Positions 16,661 through 25,007 of a stretch of DNA of 64,000 bases are shown here, one piece after another. Position 1 is the stretch's first letter; the number at the start of each line of letters is the position of its first letter. Origin of the DNA: Streptomyces sp. TG1A-8. Its GTDB lineage: Bacteria; Actinomycetota; Actinomycetes; Streptomycetales; Streptomycetaceae. The notes beneath the pieces are model-generated. The model had not been told where the DNA came from. It ran no database searches and saw only the letters and a program-made list of their open reading frames with translations. Made by a program: the position numbers and the translations under genes. Location of the stretch: the NCBI RefSeq assembly GCF_030499535.1, contig NZ_JASTLB010000001.1:6572001-6636000 (forward strand). Reading direction: 5' to 3'.

Positions 16661-19468
16661 ATGACCGGACACACCCCCACCCGACCGGTTCCCCGGCTCC
16701 ACGGCCGGGACGCCCACCTGCGCGCCGTCCAGGCCTTCCTGGACCGGCCGGCCACCGCCGACGGCGCCTCGCTCGTCATCAGCGGCGAACCCGGCCTCGG
16801 CCGTACGGCCCTGCTCGACCACGCGGCCCGGTCCTTCACCGCCGGGCCCGTGCTGCACCTGCGCACCGATCCGGCGCACACCCGGCTGCCCCACGGCGGC
16901 GTCCGCGCGCTGGTGCGCGCGGCCGGCGCGCCGGACGACCGGCCGCCCGACGGCACCCGGACCGCCGCGGCCGGCCCGGGGTGCCTGCCGGACCTCTTCC
17001 GCGGGGTCTGCGGCGGCCTGCCCCTGCTGGTGTGCGTGGACGACGCGCACCTGTGGGACCCGCCGTCCCGGGCCGCACTGCGCCGCGCGGTGCACGACCC
17101 GCACCCCGGCGTGCGGGTGGGGCTGCTCCTCTCGGTCGCCGCCGACCGCGCCCTCGCCCCCGACTTCGCCGGACTGCCGGTGACGAGCCTGGACCCGCTG
17201 GGCCCTGGGGACCTGGCCGCCCTGCTCGACGACAGCACCGGTCCGGGCACCGAACCGGCCGTGCGGGAGCGGCTGGTGGAGGCGGCGGCCGGCAACCCCG
17301 CCCTGCTGCTGGCCCTGGTCCGCCGGCTGACGCCCGCGCAGTTGCGCGGGGAGCGCGAGCTGCCCCGGCCGCTACCCGGCCCCGGGCCGCTGTCCGACGT
17401 GGCGGGCGCGGTGCTGGCCGGGCTGCCGCCGTACGCGGCGGACCTGGTGCTGGCCGTCTCCGCCGCGCTGCGCGCCTCGGACGACACGGCCGTGGACACC
17501 GGCCCGGTGCTGCGGGCGGCGGCGCGGCTGCACCCGTCCGCGCCCGCACCGGGCCGCCGGTCCGCACCGGCGCCACTCGCGCCGGTCGACGGCCGGTTCG
17601 CCTTCCACAGCGCCCTGGTCCGGGAAACGGCCTACGCCACGGCCGCGCCCGAACGACGGCGCGCGGTCCACCGGGCACTCGCCGAGGAGCTGGCGCCGGC
17701 GGACGGCACCGCGCCCGGGCTGACCGCCCTGCTGCACCGGTCGTGGGCCACCGCCGGTCCCGCGCCGCGTGGGCTGCCGGCCGAACTGGCCGCGACCGCG
17801 GCCGACCCGGCCGTCCCGGCGTCGTACCGGCTGCGCTCCGTGGCACTGGACCGGGCCGCCGAACTCACCGTCCACCCGGCGGCGGCGGCCGAGCGCCGCA
17901 CGGCCGCCGCCGCACACGCGCTGACGGCCGGTCAGGCGCGGCGGGCGCTGCGGCTCGTGGAGACGGTCCTCGACCGCGCCCCGACCCCCGCCGTGCGCGG
18001 CCGCGCCGAACTGGTGCGCGGCACGGCACTGCTGCGCGACGGCTCCGCCGACGACGCGCACGCCTCCCTGCTGTGCGCCGCCTCGCTCCTGCGGCCGCAC
18101 GCCCCTGCGGAGGCCGCGGCCGCCGCCCTGTCCGCGGCGGACGCCGCCTGGGCGGCGGGCGACCTGCCCGCGTGCCTGGCGGCGCTCGCCGACGGCGCCC
18201 CCCGCCCCGGGGCCGGCCCGGGACCGGCGCCCCGGACGGCGGGCGAGGGCGCCGGTCCCAAGCCACTGGACGACTACCGGCGCGGCATGAGCGCCGTGCT
18301 GGAGGCACGCTTCGACGACGCGGCCGAACCCCTGCGGCGCCTCGTGGAGCGGGCCCGGCCCGGCGGGCGGCCCGAGGAACTGGTGCGTTCGACGGCGGCC
18401 GCGCTGCTGCTCGGCGACGTCGCCGCCGCCCGCCGGGCCGGTGCCCGGGCACTGGCCGGGGCCAGGACCCTCGGATCCGCGGCGCTCGTCCCGCCGGCCC
18501 TGGAGTACCTGGCCTACGCCGAGCTGCGCGCGGGACGGCACGCGCAGGCCCGCGCGCACGCGGAGGAGGGACTGCGGGCGGCGCGGCGCGCCGGACAGCG
18601 GAACACCGCCGCCCACCACCACGCCGCCCTGGCCCTGGCCGCGTCGATCGAGGGGGAGCCGGCCGTGGTCGCCGCACACGTCCGGGCCGCGCTGGAGACG
18701 GCCCTGCGGCACGGCCTCGTCCAGGCGGCGACCCTCGCCCACTGGGCGGCGGCCCGCGCCGACCTGGGCCGGGGCCGCCCGGTGGAGGCCGCCGACCGGC
18801 TCGGCCCGCTGGTCCGCCCCGGTCCGCGGCGCGGGCACTTCGCGGTGTGGATGCTGGCCGTGCCGTGCTTCACGGAGGCCGCGGTGCTGGCCGGGCGTCC
18901 GGCGCAGGCCGCGGACGGCGTGCTGGACTTCGCGCGCTGGGCGGCCTGCGGAGCCGACCCGCACGCACCCGCCCAACTGGCCCGCTGCCGCGCCCTGCTG
19001 GCCGGTGACGACCGGGCCGACACGCTCTACCGGCGGGCGCTGGCCCTGCACGAGGAGGCGGGCGGCGACTTCGAACGGGCCCGCACCCAGCTGCTGTACG
19101 GCAAGTGGCTGCGCCGCCGGCGCCGGCTGCGGGCGGCCCGCGACCAGCTCGGGGCCGCGCTGGTGGGGTTCGAGGGCTGCGGCGCGCGGGTGTGGGCCGA
19201 ACAGGCGCACGGGGAACTGCGGGCGCACGGCACGGCCCCGGGCGGCCGGCGCACGGGAGCGCTGTCCCGGCTCACCCCCCAGCAGTTGCGCATCGCGCGG
19301 TGCGTCGCCGACGGCGCCACCAACCGCGAGGTGGCCCTGGTCCTGTCCGTGAGCACCCGCACCGTCGACTACCACCTGCGGAACGTCTTCGCCGCGCTCG
19401 GCGTCCGCTCCCGCGTCGAACTGGCCCGCATGGTCGAGCAGGCCGAAAGGGGCGCCGCACACCCCTAG
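16661..19468 (+). CDS. LuxR-family transcriptional regulator with N-terminal AAA ATPase (LAL-type)
   Basis: 935 residues. The start shows LHGRDAHLRAVQAFLD and the Walker A-like loop GEPGLGRTALLD, in which the usual lysine is arginine; the Walker B-type segment is LLVCVDDAHLWD. A long alanine-rich helical middle (tetratricopeptide-like, residues ~330-850) leads to a C-terminal LuxR helix-turn-helix (LTPQQLRIARCVADGATNREVALVLSVSTRTVDYHLRNVFAALGV). Large LAL regulators often control secreted enzymes or secondary metabolism. The cutinase lies 221 bp upstream and the GDSL lipase 600 bp downstream, both on the same strand, so either could be a target, but no site is visible. Confidence 0.9.
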   Translation: MTGHTPTRPVPRLHGRDAHLRAVQAFLDRPATADGASLVISGEPGLGRTALLDHAARSFTAGPVLHLRTDPAHTRLPHGGVRALVRAAGAPDDRPPDGTRTAAAGPGCLPDLFRGVCGGLPLLVCVDDAHLWDPPSRAALRRAVHDPHPGVRVGLLLSVAADRALAPDFAGLPVTSLDPLGPGDLAALLDDSTGPGTEPAVRERLVEAAAGNPALLLALVRRLTPAQLRGERELPRPLPGPGPLSDVAGAVLAGLPPYAADLVLAVSAALRASDDTAVDTGPVLRAAARLHPSAPAPGRRSAPAPLAPVDGRFAFHSALVRETAYATAAPERRRAVHRALAEELAPADGTAPGLTALLHRSWATAGPAPRGLPAELAATAADPAVPASYRLRSVALDRAAELTVHPAAAAERRTAAAAHALTAGQARRALRLVETVLDRAPTPAVRGRAELVRGTALLRDGSADDAHASLLCAASLLRPHAPAEAAAAALSAADAAWAAGDLPACLAALADGAPRPGAGPGPAPRTAGEGAGPKPLDDYRRGMSAVLEARFDDAAEPLRRLVERARPGGRPEELVRSTAAALLLGDVAAARRAGARALAGARTLGSAALVPPALEYLAYAELRAGRHAQARAHAEEGLRAARRAGQRNTAAHHHAALALAASIEGEPAVVAAHVRAALETALRHGLVQAATLAHWAAARADLGRGRPVEAADRLGPLVRPGPRRGHFAVWMLAVPCFTEAAVLAGRPAQAADGVLDFARWAACGADPHAPAQLARCRALLAGDDRADTLYRRALALHEEAGGDFERARTQLLYGKWLRRRRRLRAARDQLGAALVGFEGCGARVWAEQAHGELRAHGTAPGGRRTGALSRLTPQQLRIARCVADGATNREVALVLSVSTRTVDYHLRNVFAALGVRSRVELARMVEQAERGAAHP

Positions 19469-20071
19469 GCGTCGACCGGACGGTACGCCGTCCTTCCGGG
19501 CAGGAGGAGTCGGGCGGCCCCGCCCCGCGGCCCCGTCGCGCGCACGGGAGCGGTCACCGGGCGCCGCCGGGGGCCGACCTGGGGGAGCACTGCGACGCAC
19601 CGGGCCGTACGGCCGCGGACGGCCCGCCCGGGACCGGCGGTCCCGCGGCCGCGCGCCCGTGCCCGGCGCAGGAACCGCTTCGGCTCGGGCACGGGGCGTC
19701 GGGGCCCGCTGGAGGAGCGCGCCGTGCCGGACGGCCGGGTCGCGGGGGCGGCATGGAGCAGGCCGCCGTCGCGCGCGGCCCGCAGCGCGTACAGCAGGCC
19801 GCCGGCCGCGCCCGCGGGGCGGCCGGCGGGCGGACGTTCCAGGAAGTCCGGTCAACCATGTTGACCGGGTGAGGAGCGGACCGCACATTACTTATCGGTA
19901 GAACCAAGCGGTGATCCGCGTCCGATCCCCCACGGTCATCGGCGCGCCCTTCTCGCGCGCGCTCCGACGGCCGGCACCTCCCCTGCCCGAGCCGCCGTTC
20001 CCGCCGCGGCACGTGTGCGGGCACCCCCGTGCCCGCACACGCCGTGGTCCCCACCCGAGGAGAGAGAGCCC
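19469..20071. other. 600-bp stretch without a convincing gene
   Basis: Lies between the LuxR regulator and the GDSL lipase. Codon bias does not support any of the open frames here. Reading leftward, fragments such as LLYALRAAR and PEPKRFLRRARARGR look faintly coding but change frame, so a decayed gene is possible. The clear element is the inverted repeat at 19848-19868. The right end should hold the lipase promoter; an AT-richer patch occurs around 19885-19905. Confidence 0.4.
19848..19868. promoter_or_regulatory. 9-bp perfect inverted repeat, operator-like
   Basis: CCGGTCAAC, a 3-nt spacer CAT, then GTTGACCGG. The short spacer and perfect arms are more like a dimeric repressor site than a terminator. 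It lies ~200 bp upstream of the lipase gene; the cognate regulator is unknown. Confidence 0.5.
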
Positions 20072-20944
20072 ATGCCCCTGCCCGTCCCGCGTCGTGTCAT
20101 GACTGCGACATTCGCTGCCGCCGGTGCGCTGGCCCTCGGACTCACCGGTGTCCCCGCCCACGCCGGCACGTCCCTGGACTACGCCGCGCTGGGCGACAGT
20201 TACAGCGCCGCCTCCGGGGTCCTGCCCGTGGACGTCACCAATCTGCTGTGCCTGCGCTCCACGGCCAACTACCCGCACGTCATCGCCTCCCGCACCGGCG
20301 CCCGCCTCACGGACGTCACCTGCGGCGCCGCCCAGACCAAGGACTTCACCGGGTCCCAGTACCCCGGGGTCGCCCCGCAGGTGAACGCGGTCACCGCGGA
20401 CACCGACCTGGTGACGCTGACGATCGGCGGCAACGACAACGGCACCTTCATCAACGCCGTGACGTCCTGCGGCGCCGCGGGCGTCCTCAGCGGCGGCCAG
20501 GGCAGCCCCTGCAAGGACACCTACGGCACCTCGTTCGACGACGCCGTCGACGCGAACACCTACCCCGCCCTCAAGAACGCCCTGCGCAGCGTGCGCGACA
20601 AGGCGTCCCACGCCCGCGTGGCCGTCCTCGGCTACCCGTGGATCACGCCCGCGAAGGCCGACCCGTCCTGCTTCGCCCGGCTGCCGATCGCCTCCGGCGA
20701 CGTGCCGTACGTGCACGCCCTGCAGGCCCACCTCAACGCGGTCGTGAAGCGGGCCGCCGACGAGACCGGGGCGACCTACGTCGACTTCGCCCAGGCGTCC
20801 GAGGGCCACGACGCCTGCGAGGACGCCGGCACCCGGTGGATCGAGCCGCTCCTGTTCGGGCAGAACGTCGTCCCCGTCCACCCCAACGCCCTCGGCGAGC
20901 AGCGCATGGCCGAGCGCACCATGGGGGTCCTCGGCCTCGGCTGA
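20072..20944 (+). CDS. Secreted SGNH/GDSL lipase-esterase
   Basis: 290 residues behind CCGAGGAGAGAGAGCC. A signal peptide (LPVPRRVMTATFAAAGALALGLTGVPAHA) is followed by block I AALGDSYSAASG with the nucleophilic serine, block III IGGND and block V VHPNALG with the catalytic histidine. Six cysteines in the mature part fit the three disulfides of the streptomycete lipase family typified by S. rimosus and S. coelicolor GDSL lipases. Exported, likely acting on esters of fatty acids. Ends in a bidirectional terminator shared with the convergent hydrolase gene. Confidence 0.92.
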   Translation: MPLPVPRRVMTATFAAAGALALGLTGVPAHAGTSLDYAALGDSYSAASGVLPVDVTNLLCLRSTANYPHVIASRTGARLTDVTCGAAQTKDFTGSQYPGVAPQVNAVTADTDLVTLTIGGNDNGTFINAVTSCGAAGVLSGGQGSPCKDTYGTSFDDAVDANTYPALKNALRSVRDKASHARVAVLGYPWITPAKADPSCFARLPIASGDVPYVHALQAHLNAVVKRAADETGATYVDFAQASEGHDACEDAGTRWIEPLLFGQNVVPVHPNALGEQRMAERTMGVLGLG

Positions 20945-20951
20945 CCCGCCG

Positions 20952-21009
20952 CGCGCCACGGGCCCCGTCCGCCCCGGCCGCCACCGGGGTGGACGGGGCC
21001 CGTGGCGCG
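20952..21009. terminator. 19-bp hairpin terminator between convergent genes
   Basis: CGCGCCACGGGCCCCGTCC (20952-20970) is perfectly complementary to 20991-21009, with a 20-nt GC-rich loop. It sits 7 bp after the lipase stop and directly before the stop of the leftward hydrolase, so it can serve both. Confidence 0.8.
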
Positions 21010-21010
21010 G

Positions 21011-21556
21011 TCAGTCCTGCCCGCCGAAGAGGTCCCGGCTCTCGCACACGCGCGCCCCCATGTTGCGCTCCATCATGCACAGCGCCGCGTCCGCGAGGTC
21101 CGGGTGGATGTGGGCCACGGCGTCGCGGGGCACGACGACCCCGAAGTGGCGGATGTGGGCGTCCAGGGACGAGTAGAGCACGCACTGCTCGGTCACCTGG
21201 CCGCACAGGACGAGCTGCTCCACGCCCTGCTGGCGGAGCAGGTACTCCAGCGGTGTCTCGTAGAAGACCGAGTGGCGGGCCTTGAGGACGAACAGGGAGG
21301 CCTCGTCCGGCTTGAGCGGTTCGACGAGGCCCGCGTGGGGGCCCGCCAGCGCGTGGCCGAGCAGCTCGCCGTGGTGCGAGCGCCACTCGCCGAAGTTGTC
21401 GTTGACGTAGATGACGGGGACGCCGTCGCGCCGGGCGCGCCGCAGCAGTCCGGCCACGACCGGCACCACCGCCTTCGCCGACGGGAGCAGCAGCTCGGCG
21501 TCCTCGTGGTCGTACGTGTTGATCATGTCGATGACGATCAGCGCGGTCTTGCTCAT
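21011..21556 (-). CDS. Isochorismatase-family cysteine hydrolase
   Basis: 181 residues from the ATG at 21556. The opening TALIVIDMINTYDHEDAELL carries the catalytic aspartate; the lysine is in the FVLKARHSVFYETPLEYLL segment and the catalytic cysteine in VLCGQVTEQCVLYSSLDAH. This is the normal triad of nicotinamidase/isochorismatase-like hydrolases. The precise amide or ester substrate cannot be read from the sequence. Probably co-transcribed with the upstream SRPBCC gene (53 bp apart). Confidence 0.9.
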   Translation of the reverse strand: MSKTALIVIDMINTYDHEDAELLLPSAKAVVPVVAGLLRRARRDGVPVIYVNDNFGEWRSHHGELLGHALAGPHAGLVEPLKPDEASLFVLKARHSVFYETPLEYLLRQQGVEQLVLCGQVTEQCVLYSSLDAHIRHFGVVVPRDAVAHIHPDLADAALCMMERNMGARVCESRDLFGGQD

Positions 21557-21609
21557 GGTCCCAGGTTTCCACGGGCCGCCGGGATCCGCGGTCCGCGGCC
21601 CCCGACCGT

Positions 21610-22023
21610 TCAGCCCGCCTCGTTGTCGACCCGCAGCCGCACCTGCTCCTCCAGCCGCCGCAGACTGTCCTCCAGCGCGTCGCACGCCGCCCGCTCGCCG
21701 GGGTCGCGGCCGTCGTCGAAGAAGGACAGGTGCACGGTCACCTCGCTGGCGCCGCTGTCGATGCCCGAGACCTGGAGCCAGCCGGTGTAGCCGCCCCGCT
21801 CGCGGGTGCCCCATTCGATGCGCATCTGGTCGCGGTCCGAGCGCAGCAGCGCGGAGGTGTCCTGGTCCTTGCGGTCCTCGTGCACGGTGACGGAGGGCGA
21901 CTCCTGCGCGTGGACGTGCAGCCCGCCGGGCAGCCAGGCGTCGAGCTGGGCGACGTTGGCAGCCTGGTCGAAGACGTGCTCCGGCTGTGCGGGCACCGTG
22001 CGGGAACGTTCGTACTCGGCCAT
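21610..22023 (-). CDS. SRPBCC family protein
   Basis: 137 residues starting MAEYERSRTVPAQPEHVFDQAANVAQLDAWLPGGL, the usual first strand and helix of the START/Bet v1-like fold, followed by alternating strands (SALLRSDRDQMRIEWGTR; SEVTVHLSFFDD) and a long C-terminal helix. A small soluble ligand-binding protein with no known ligand. It is divergent from the alanine-rich protein at 22184. Confidence 0.82.
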   Translation of the reverse strand: MAEYERSRTVPAQPEHVFDQAANVAQLDAWLPGGLHVHAQESPSVTVHEDRKDQDTSALLRSDRDQMRIEWGTRERGGYTGWLQVSGIDSGASEVTVHLSFFDDGRDPGERAACDALEDSLRRLEEQVRLRVDNEAG

Positions 22024-22183
22024 TGCGGCACCGTCCTCCGGTCGGGATGGGTACGGGGGACGCGTGCCCCTTTCGACCCGGGCGAAAAGCGGACGGGAGC
22101 GCGGTCCGCCCCCGCCGTGCGGCCGGTGCGCGGCGCGGTGACCGCCCGTGTTTGCGGGCGCGGTCAGGGGCAAGCCGGAGCCC

Positions 22184-22615
22184 ATGAGCGAATCGGACAA
22201 GGGAACGGGCAGGCAGGCCCGGGAAGAGAAGCAGGTGGCCGTCTCCGCGGCCCGGCGCACCGCCGACAAGGCGACGGCTCCGGCGTCCGGGGCGGCGGAG
22301 AAGGCCCGGAACAAGGCCGCTGAGGGAACGTCAGCCGTCGCGGCGGGTGCCCGTCGCGCGGCCGACGGCGCGAGCGGGGCGATGGGCTCGGTGACCACGG
22401 GCGTCGAAGCGGGACGGCAGGCGGCCGTCGCCGCGTCGGGGCGGGCCGCGGCCCTGGTGAAGACCACGTGGACCGCTCTCGCCCACCGCAAGCTCGTGGC
22501 CGCGGGCGTGGGCGCCGGCATGACCGCGCTCGGCATGGCCTCCTACACGGCGGGCCGCCGCTCCGGACGCCGTGCCCAGGGGCCGGTCACCCGGCTGACC
22601 GGCGGCCGCATCTGA
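22184..22615 (+). CDS. Alanine-rich protein with C-terminal membrane segment
   Basis: 143 residues. The first ~95 are a low-complexity, highly charged alanine-rich helix (KGTGRQAREEKQVAVSAARRTADKATA), reminiscent of LEA-like or phasin-like proteins, followed by a hydrophobic stretch (LVAAGVGAGMTALGMASYTAG) and a basic tail. The sequence bias means that homology would be hard to judge. It may coat or tether to the membrane; that is a guess. ATG at 22184 chosen over an in-frame GTG at 22148 because the latter has no ribosome binding site. Confidence 0.65.
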   Translation: MSESDKGTGRQAREEKQVAVSAARRTADKATAPASGAAEKARNKAAEGTSAVAAGARRAADGASGAMGSVTTGVEAGRQAAVAASGRAAALVKTTWTALAHRKLVAAGVGAGMTALGMASYTAGRRSGRRAQGPVTRLTGGRI

Positions 22616-22705
22616 CCGCGCGCCGCAGCCGACCCCGAGACGGACGCCGCACTACGCTTCAGGGCCGCTCCCGTACGGGCGAGCCCCCCTCAGGAGGAGT
22701 CGAGG

Positions 22706-23137
22706 ATGACCGACGACGCCTATCTGTTCCTCGTGGACGATCCCGCCGTGCCGCTGGGTGTGCCACCGGCCTCGGTCGGTGAGCTGTCGTTCGCGGAGAC
22801 CTCCGCGGTCCGCGCGTGGCTGGACGCCCACGACGTGACGATGACCTCCCCGCGGCTCAGGCTGATGCCGCCGGAGGAGACCGGCGGCATCCCCGGGGAC
22901 GTGGAGCGGCTGCCGGTTCCGCTGAGCGATGAGGAACTGAGCCGGCTGCGTCACCGGTCGGCCCCCCGGAGCCTCGCGGCGGTCGAGAACGAACTGCTCG
23001 CCTACCACCACTGCACGGACGGCCGCGACGAACTCCTCGCGCGGGCGCTGGCCGCCGGCCTGGCGCCGCACCGCGTCGCCGAACTGACCGGGGAGGACCC
23101 CTCCGTGGTGAACGCCGCTGCCGCGGGCCGTCGGTGA
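22706..23137 (+). CDS. Hypothetical protein
   Basis: 143 residues behind CAGGAGGAGTCGAGG. An acidic first part (TDDAYLFLVDDPAVPLGVPP) is followed by a helical C-terminal half that looks like a small helix-turn-helix (ENELLAYHHCTDGRDELLARALAAGLAPHRVAELTGEDPSVVNAAA). The last segment resembles the DNA-binding part of sigma-like or Xre-like proteins used in small streptomycete regulators. No family name can be given. Confidence 0.7.
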   Translation: MTDDAYLFLVDDPAVPLGVPPASVGELSFAETSAVRAWLDAHDVTMTSPRLRLMPPEETGGIPGDVERLPVPLSDEELSRLRHRSAPRSLAAVENELLAYHHCTDGRDELLARALAAGLAPHRVAELTGEDPSVVNAAAAGRR

Positions 23138-23247
23138 CCGGCGGCGCCGACCCGCGGCGAAACGGCTGGTGTGGGTCCCGCGCGGCGGGGGACTACTACG
23201 AGTAGGCCGGGCCGGCGGCGTACCCCTTGGGGGCCGGCCCGGCTCAG

Positions 23248-23280
23248 GCCCCTCCGGTACAGACCAGGTGCCGGAGGGGC
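23248..23280. terminator. 10-bp hairpin, likely terminator
   Basis: GCCCCTCCGG (23248-23257) pairs with CCGGAGGGGC (23271-23280) across a 13-nt loop. It is ~110 bp after the stop of the upstream hypothetical gene. Confidence 0.5.
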
Positions 23281-23389
23281 CGCCGCCCCTCCGGCCGGCC
23301 AGCCCGCCACCACGGCCGGGCCGGCCGGAAGCCGCAGCCGTCACGAAAACCGGCGTCCCCTGGACGCCGTCGCCACCCGACGTCATCCT

Positions 23390-23432
23390 CAGTACCGCCC
23401 GGCACCGCACCCGCGCGTGCCGGGCGGTACTG
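23390..23432. promoter_or_regulatory. 16-bp perfect inverted repeat just upstream of the GAF-ANTAR gene
   Basis: CAGTACCGCCCGGCAC (23390-23405) and its exact complement (23417-23432) with an 11-nt spacer, ending 36 bp before the ATG at 23468. As DNA it could be an operator; as RNA it would be a stable stem in the leader that could act as an attenuator. ANTAR proteins act on paired RNA hairpins, so an autoregulatory role is conceivable but not shown. Confidence 0.6.
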
Positions 23433-23467
23433 TGATTCGAACCGGTGATCGACGCGGATGGTGGAGG

Positions 23468-24160
23468 ATGGACTGGCGTGAGTACGCCGAGGCGATGGCC
23501 GTGCTCGCCCGGAGGCTGCTGGAACAGGACTCGGTGCAGGCGACGCTGGACGAGATCGCCGCGGCGGCCGTCCGGCTGGTCGACGGCTGCGACGCGGCGG
23601 GGATCCTCGCGGTCCGCAAGGGCCGCGCCGTCACCCTGGCCGCCACCGGGGACCTGGTGCGCGAGTGCGACCGGCGCCAGGCCGAGCTGTGCGAGGGGCC
23701 CTGCTTCGACCTGGCCCGCCGCGGCAACGGTGACCGCGTCTACCGCATCCCCGACATGACCGACCCCCGGCCGGAGTGGAAGAGGTTCGCCCCGGCGGCC
23801 CGCGAGCTGGGCGTCGGCAGCATGACCGGGCTGCTGCTCTACACCGACGAGGAGGACTTCGGGGCGCTCAACCTGTACGCGAGCCGCCCCGGAGCCTTCG
23901 GCGAGGAGATCGAGACGGCGGGCTGGCTGCTGGCCTCGCACGCCGCGGTCGCCCTGGCCAGCGCGCGCACCATCGACCAGTTGGAGCACGGACTGGAGAG
24001 CCGCCACGCCATCGGCGAGGCCATGGGCATCCTCATGGAGCGCCACCGGATGAGCGAGGAGGACGCCTTCGGGGTGCTGCGCCGCATCTCCCAGCACCAC
24101 AACGTCAAACTGCGCGACGTCGCCCAGAAGGTACGGGCCGAGCGCGTCGGGCCCGCCTGA
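23468..24160 (+). CDS. GAF and ANTAR domain-containing regulator
   Basis: 230 residues from the ATG at 23468 (GTGGAGG ahead of it). An N-terminal GAF domain (~residues 10-165, with DGCDAAGILAVRKG and LLLYTDEEDFGALNLYASRPGAF) is followed by the ANTAR RNA-binding domain (HGLESRHAIGEAMGILMERHRMSEEDAFGVLRRISQHHNVKLRDVAQKV), with the usual IGxAxGILMER core. Such proteins bind tandem hairpins in mRNA and act as antiterminators in response to a ligand or phosphorylation. The signal sensed by the GAF domain is unknown. A palindromic terminator begins 2 bp after the stop. Confidence 0.92.
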   Translation: MDWREYAEAMAVLARRLLEQDSVQATLDEIAAAAVRLVDGCDAAGILAVRKGRAVTLAATGDLVRECDRRQAELCEGPCFDLARRGNGDRVYRIPDMTDPRPEWKRFAPAARELGVGSMTGLLLYTDEEDFGALNLYASRPGAFGEEIETAGWLLASHAAVALASARTIDQLEHGLESRHAIGEAMGILMERHRMSEEDAFGVLRRISQHHNVKLRDVAQKVRAERVGPA

Positions 24161-24162
24161 CC

Positions 24163-24198
24163 GCGGCGCCGGGCTCCGCGCGCGGAGCCCGGCGCCGC
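24163..24198. terminator. 18-bp perfect palindrome, terminator of the GAF-ANTAR gene
   Basis: GCGGCGCCGGGCTCCGCG (24163-24180) is followed at once by its exact complement (24181-24198). It starts 2 bp after the TGA. Confidence 0.8.
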
Positions 24199-24245
24199 AC
24201 CGCCCCCATGGGCGGCGCGGCCCTCCCCTGGCCGAACACGTGTTG

Positions 24246-24270
24246 TGAACCTGCGCCCGAAGAACCGTTA
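24246..24270 (+). promoter_or_regulatory. Possible ECF-type promoter upstream of the sigma/CAP pseudogene
   Basis: TGAAC and CGTTA are separated by 15 nt, similar to the GGAAC/CGTT pattern read by many group-4 sigma factors. The match is short and could be chance; if real it would allow autoregulation of the sigma gene that starts ~70 bp downstream. Confidence 0.25.
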
Positions 24271-24340
24271 TCCGGGGCCCGCCCCGCGATCTCCCCTGCA
24301 GCGGACAGCATCGTTCGGCGCCGAGCACGGGGAAGTTTCG

Positions 24341-25007
24341 ATGAGTGCACAGCACGGGCAGGATCCGACGGCCCTGGTGCGCGCCGCCCGGGCGGGCGAC
24401 GCGCAGGCGCAGGAGGGTCTGGTCGGCGCCTACCTCCCGCTGGTCGACAACATCGTGGGGCGGGCGCTGAACGGCTCGGTCGACGTCGACGACGTGGTGC
24501 AGGAGACCATGCTGCGCGCCCTGGACGCGCTGGGCGACCTGCGCGCTCCCGAGCGGTTCCGCTCCTGGCTCGTGGCGATCGCCATGAACCAGGTCCGGGC
24601 GCACTGGCAGGACCGGCGGGCCGCCCCGGGCACGGTGGCGCAGGCGGTCGCCCTGGTGAACGAGGAGCGGGCGAAGGCCGGCTGCGGTCCGCTCACGCAG
24701 GACACGCGCCTGGAGAGGGCCGCCCAGGCCCACTCCGACGACATGGCCGCCCGCGGTTTCTTCGAGCACCAACCCGGACGGCGCCGACCCGGGACAGCGC
24801 ATCACAGCCGCGGGCTACCGCTGGTCCACCTACGGGGAGAACATCGCCCGGGGCCAGCAGACCCCGCAGGCGGTGATGGACTCCTGGATGAACAGCCCCG
24901 GGCACCGCGCCAACATCCTCAACTGCTCGTTCAAGGACATCGGCGTCGGCGTCCACCCCGGGGCGGGCGGCCCGTGGTGGACGCAGGACTTCGGCGCACG
25001 GATGTGA
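24341..25007 (+). pseudogene. Sigma-70 region 2 fused to a CAP/SCP domain, frameshifted
   Basis: From the ATG at 24341, ~85 residues match region 2 of a sigma-70 factor (ALVRAARAGDAQAQEGLV; DVDDVVQETMLRALDALGDL; RFRSWLVAIAMNQVRAHW). Directly after HWQDRRAAP the reading moves, in frame, into a CAP-superfamily domain (AVALVNEERAKAGCGPLTQDTRLERAAQAHSDDMAARGFFEH). Sigma region 4 is missing. At 24767-24771 the frame breaks (EHT NPDG expected; two bases lacking), and the CAP domain continues in another frame to the TGA at 25005-25007 (ITAAGYRWSTYGENIA; MNSPGHRANILNCSFKDIGVG; WWTQDF). Probably a remnant of a longer sigma-linker-CAP protein with an internal deletion and a 2-bp loss. An intact CAP gene with a similar domain is 4 kb away. 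Confidence 0.7.

Larger units (their letters stand above)
23138..23467. other. 330-bp intergenic region with two strong hairpins
   Basis: Between the hypothetical protein and the GAF-ANTAR gene. It holds a 10-bp hairpin at 23248-23280 and a 16-bp inverted repeat at 23390-23432, both described separately. Nothing coding is supported. Confidence 0.6.

Noticed and set aside
15284..19468. Open frame of 1394 codons ahead of and through the LuxR regulator
   Set aside because: The first ~460 codons are antiparallel/shifted shadow of the cutinase gene; the regulator starts at the ATG 16661.
19465..19700. Possible leftward remnant gene after the LuxR regulator
   Set aside because: Short coding-like pieces in different frames but no family motif; too weak to annotate.
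17372..19888. Leftward 838-codon frame opposite the LuxR gene
   Set aside because: Low-complexity G/R/A composition with no domain pattern; typical high-GC shadow.
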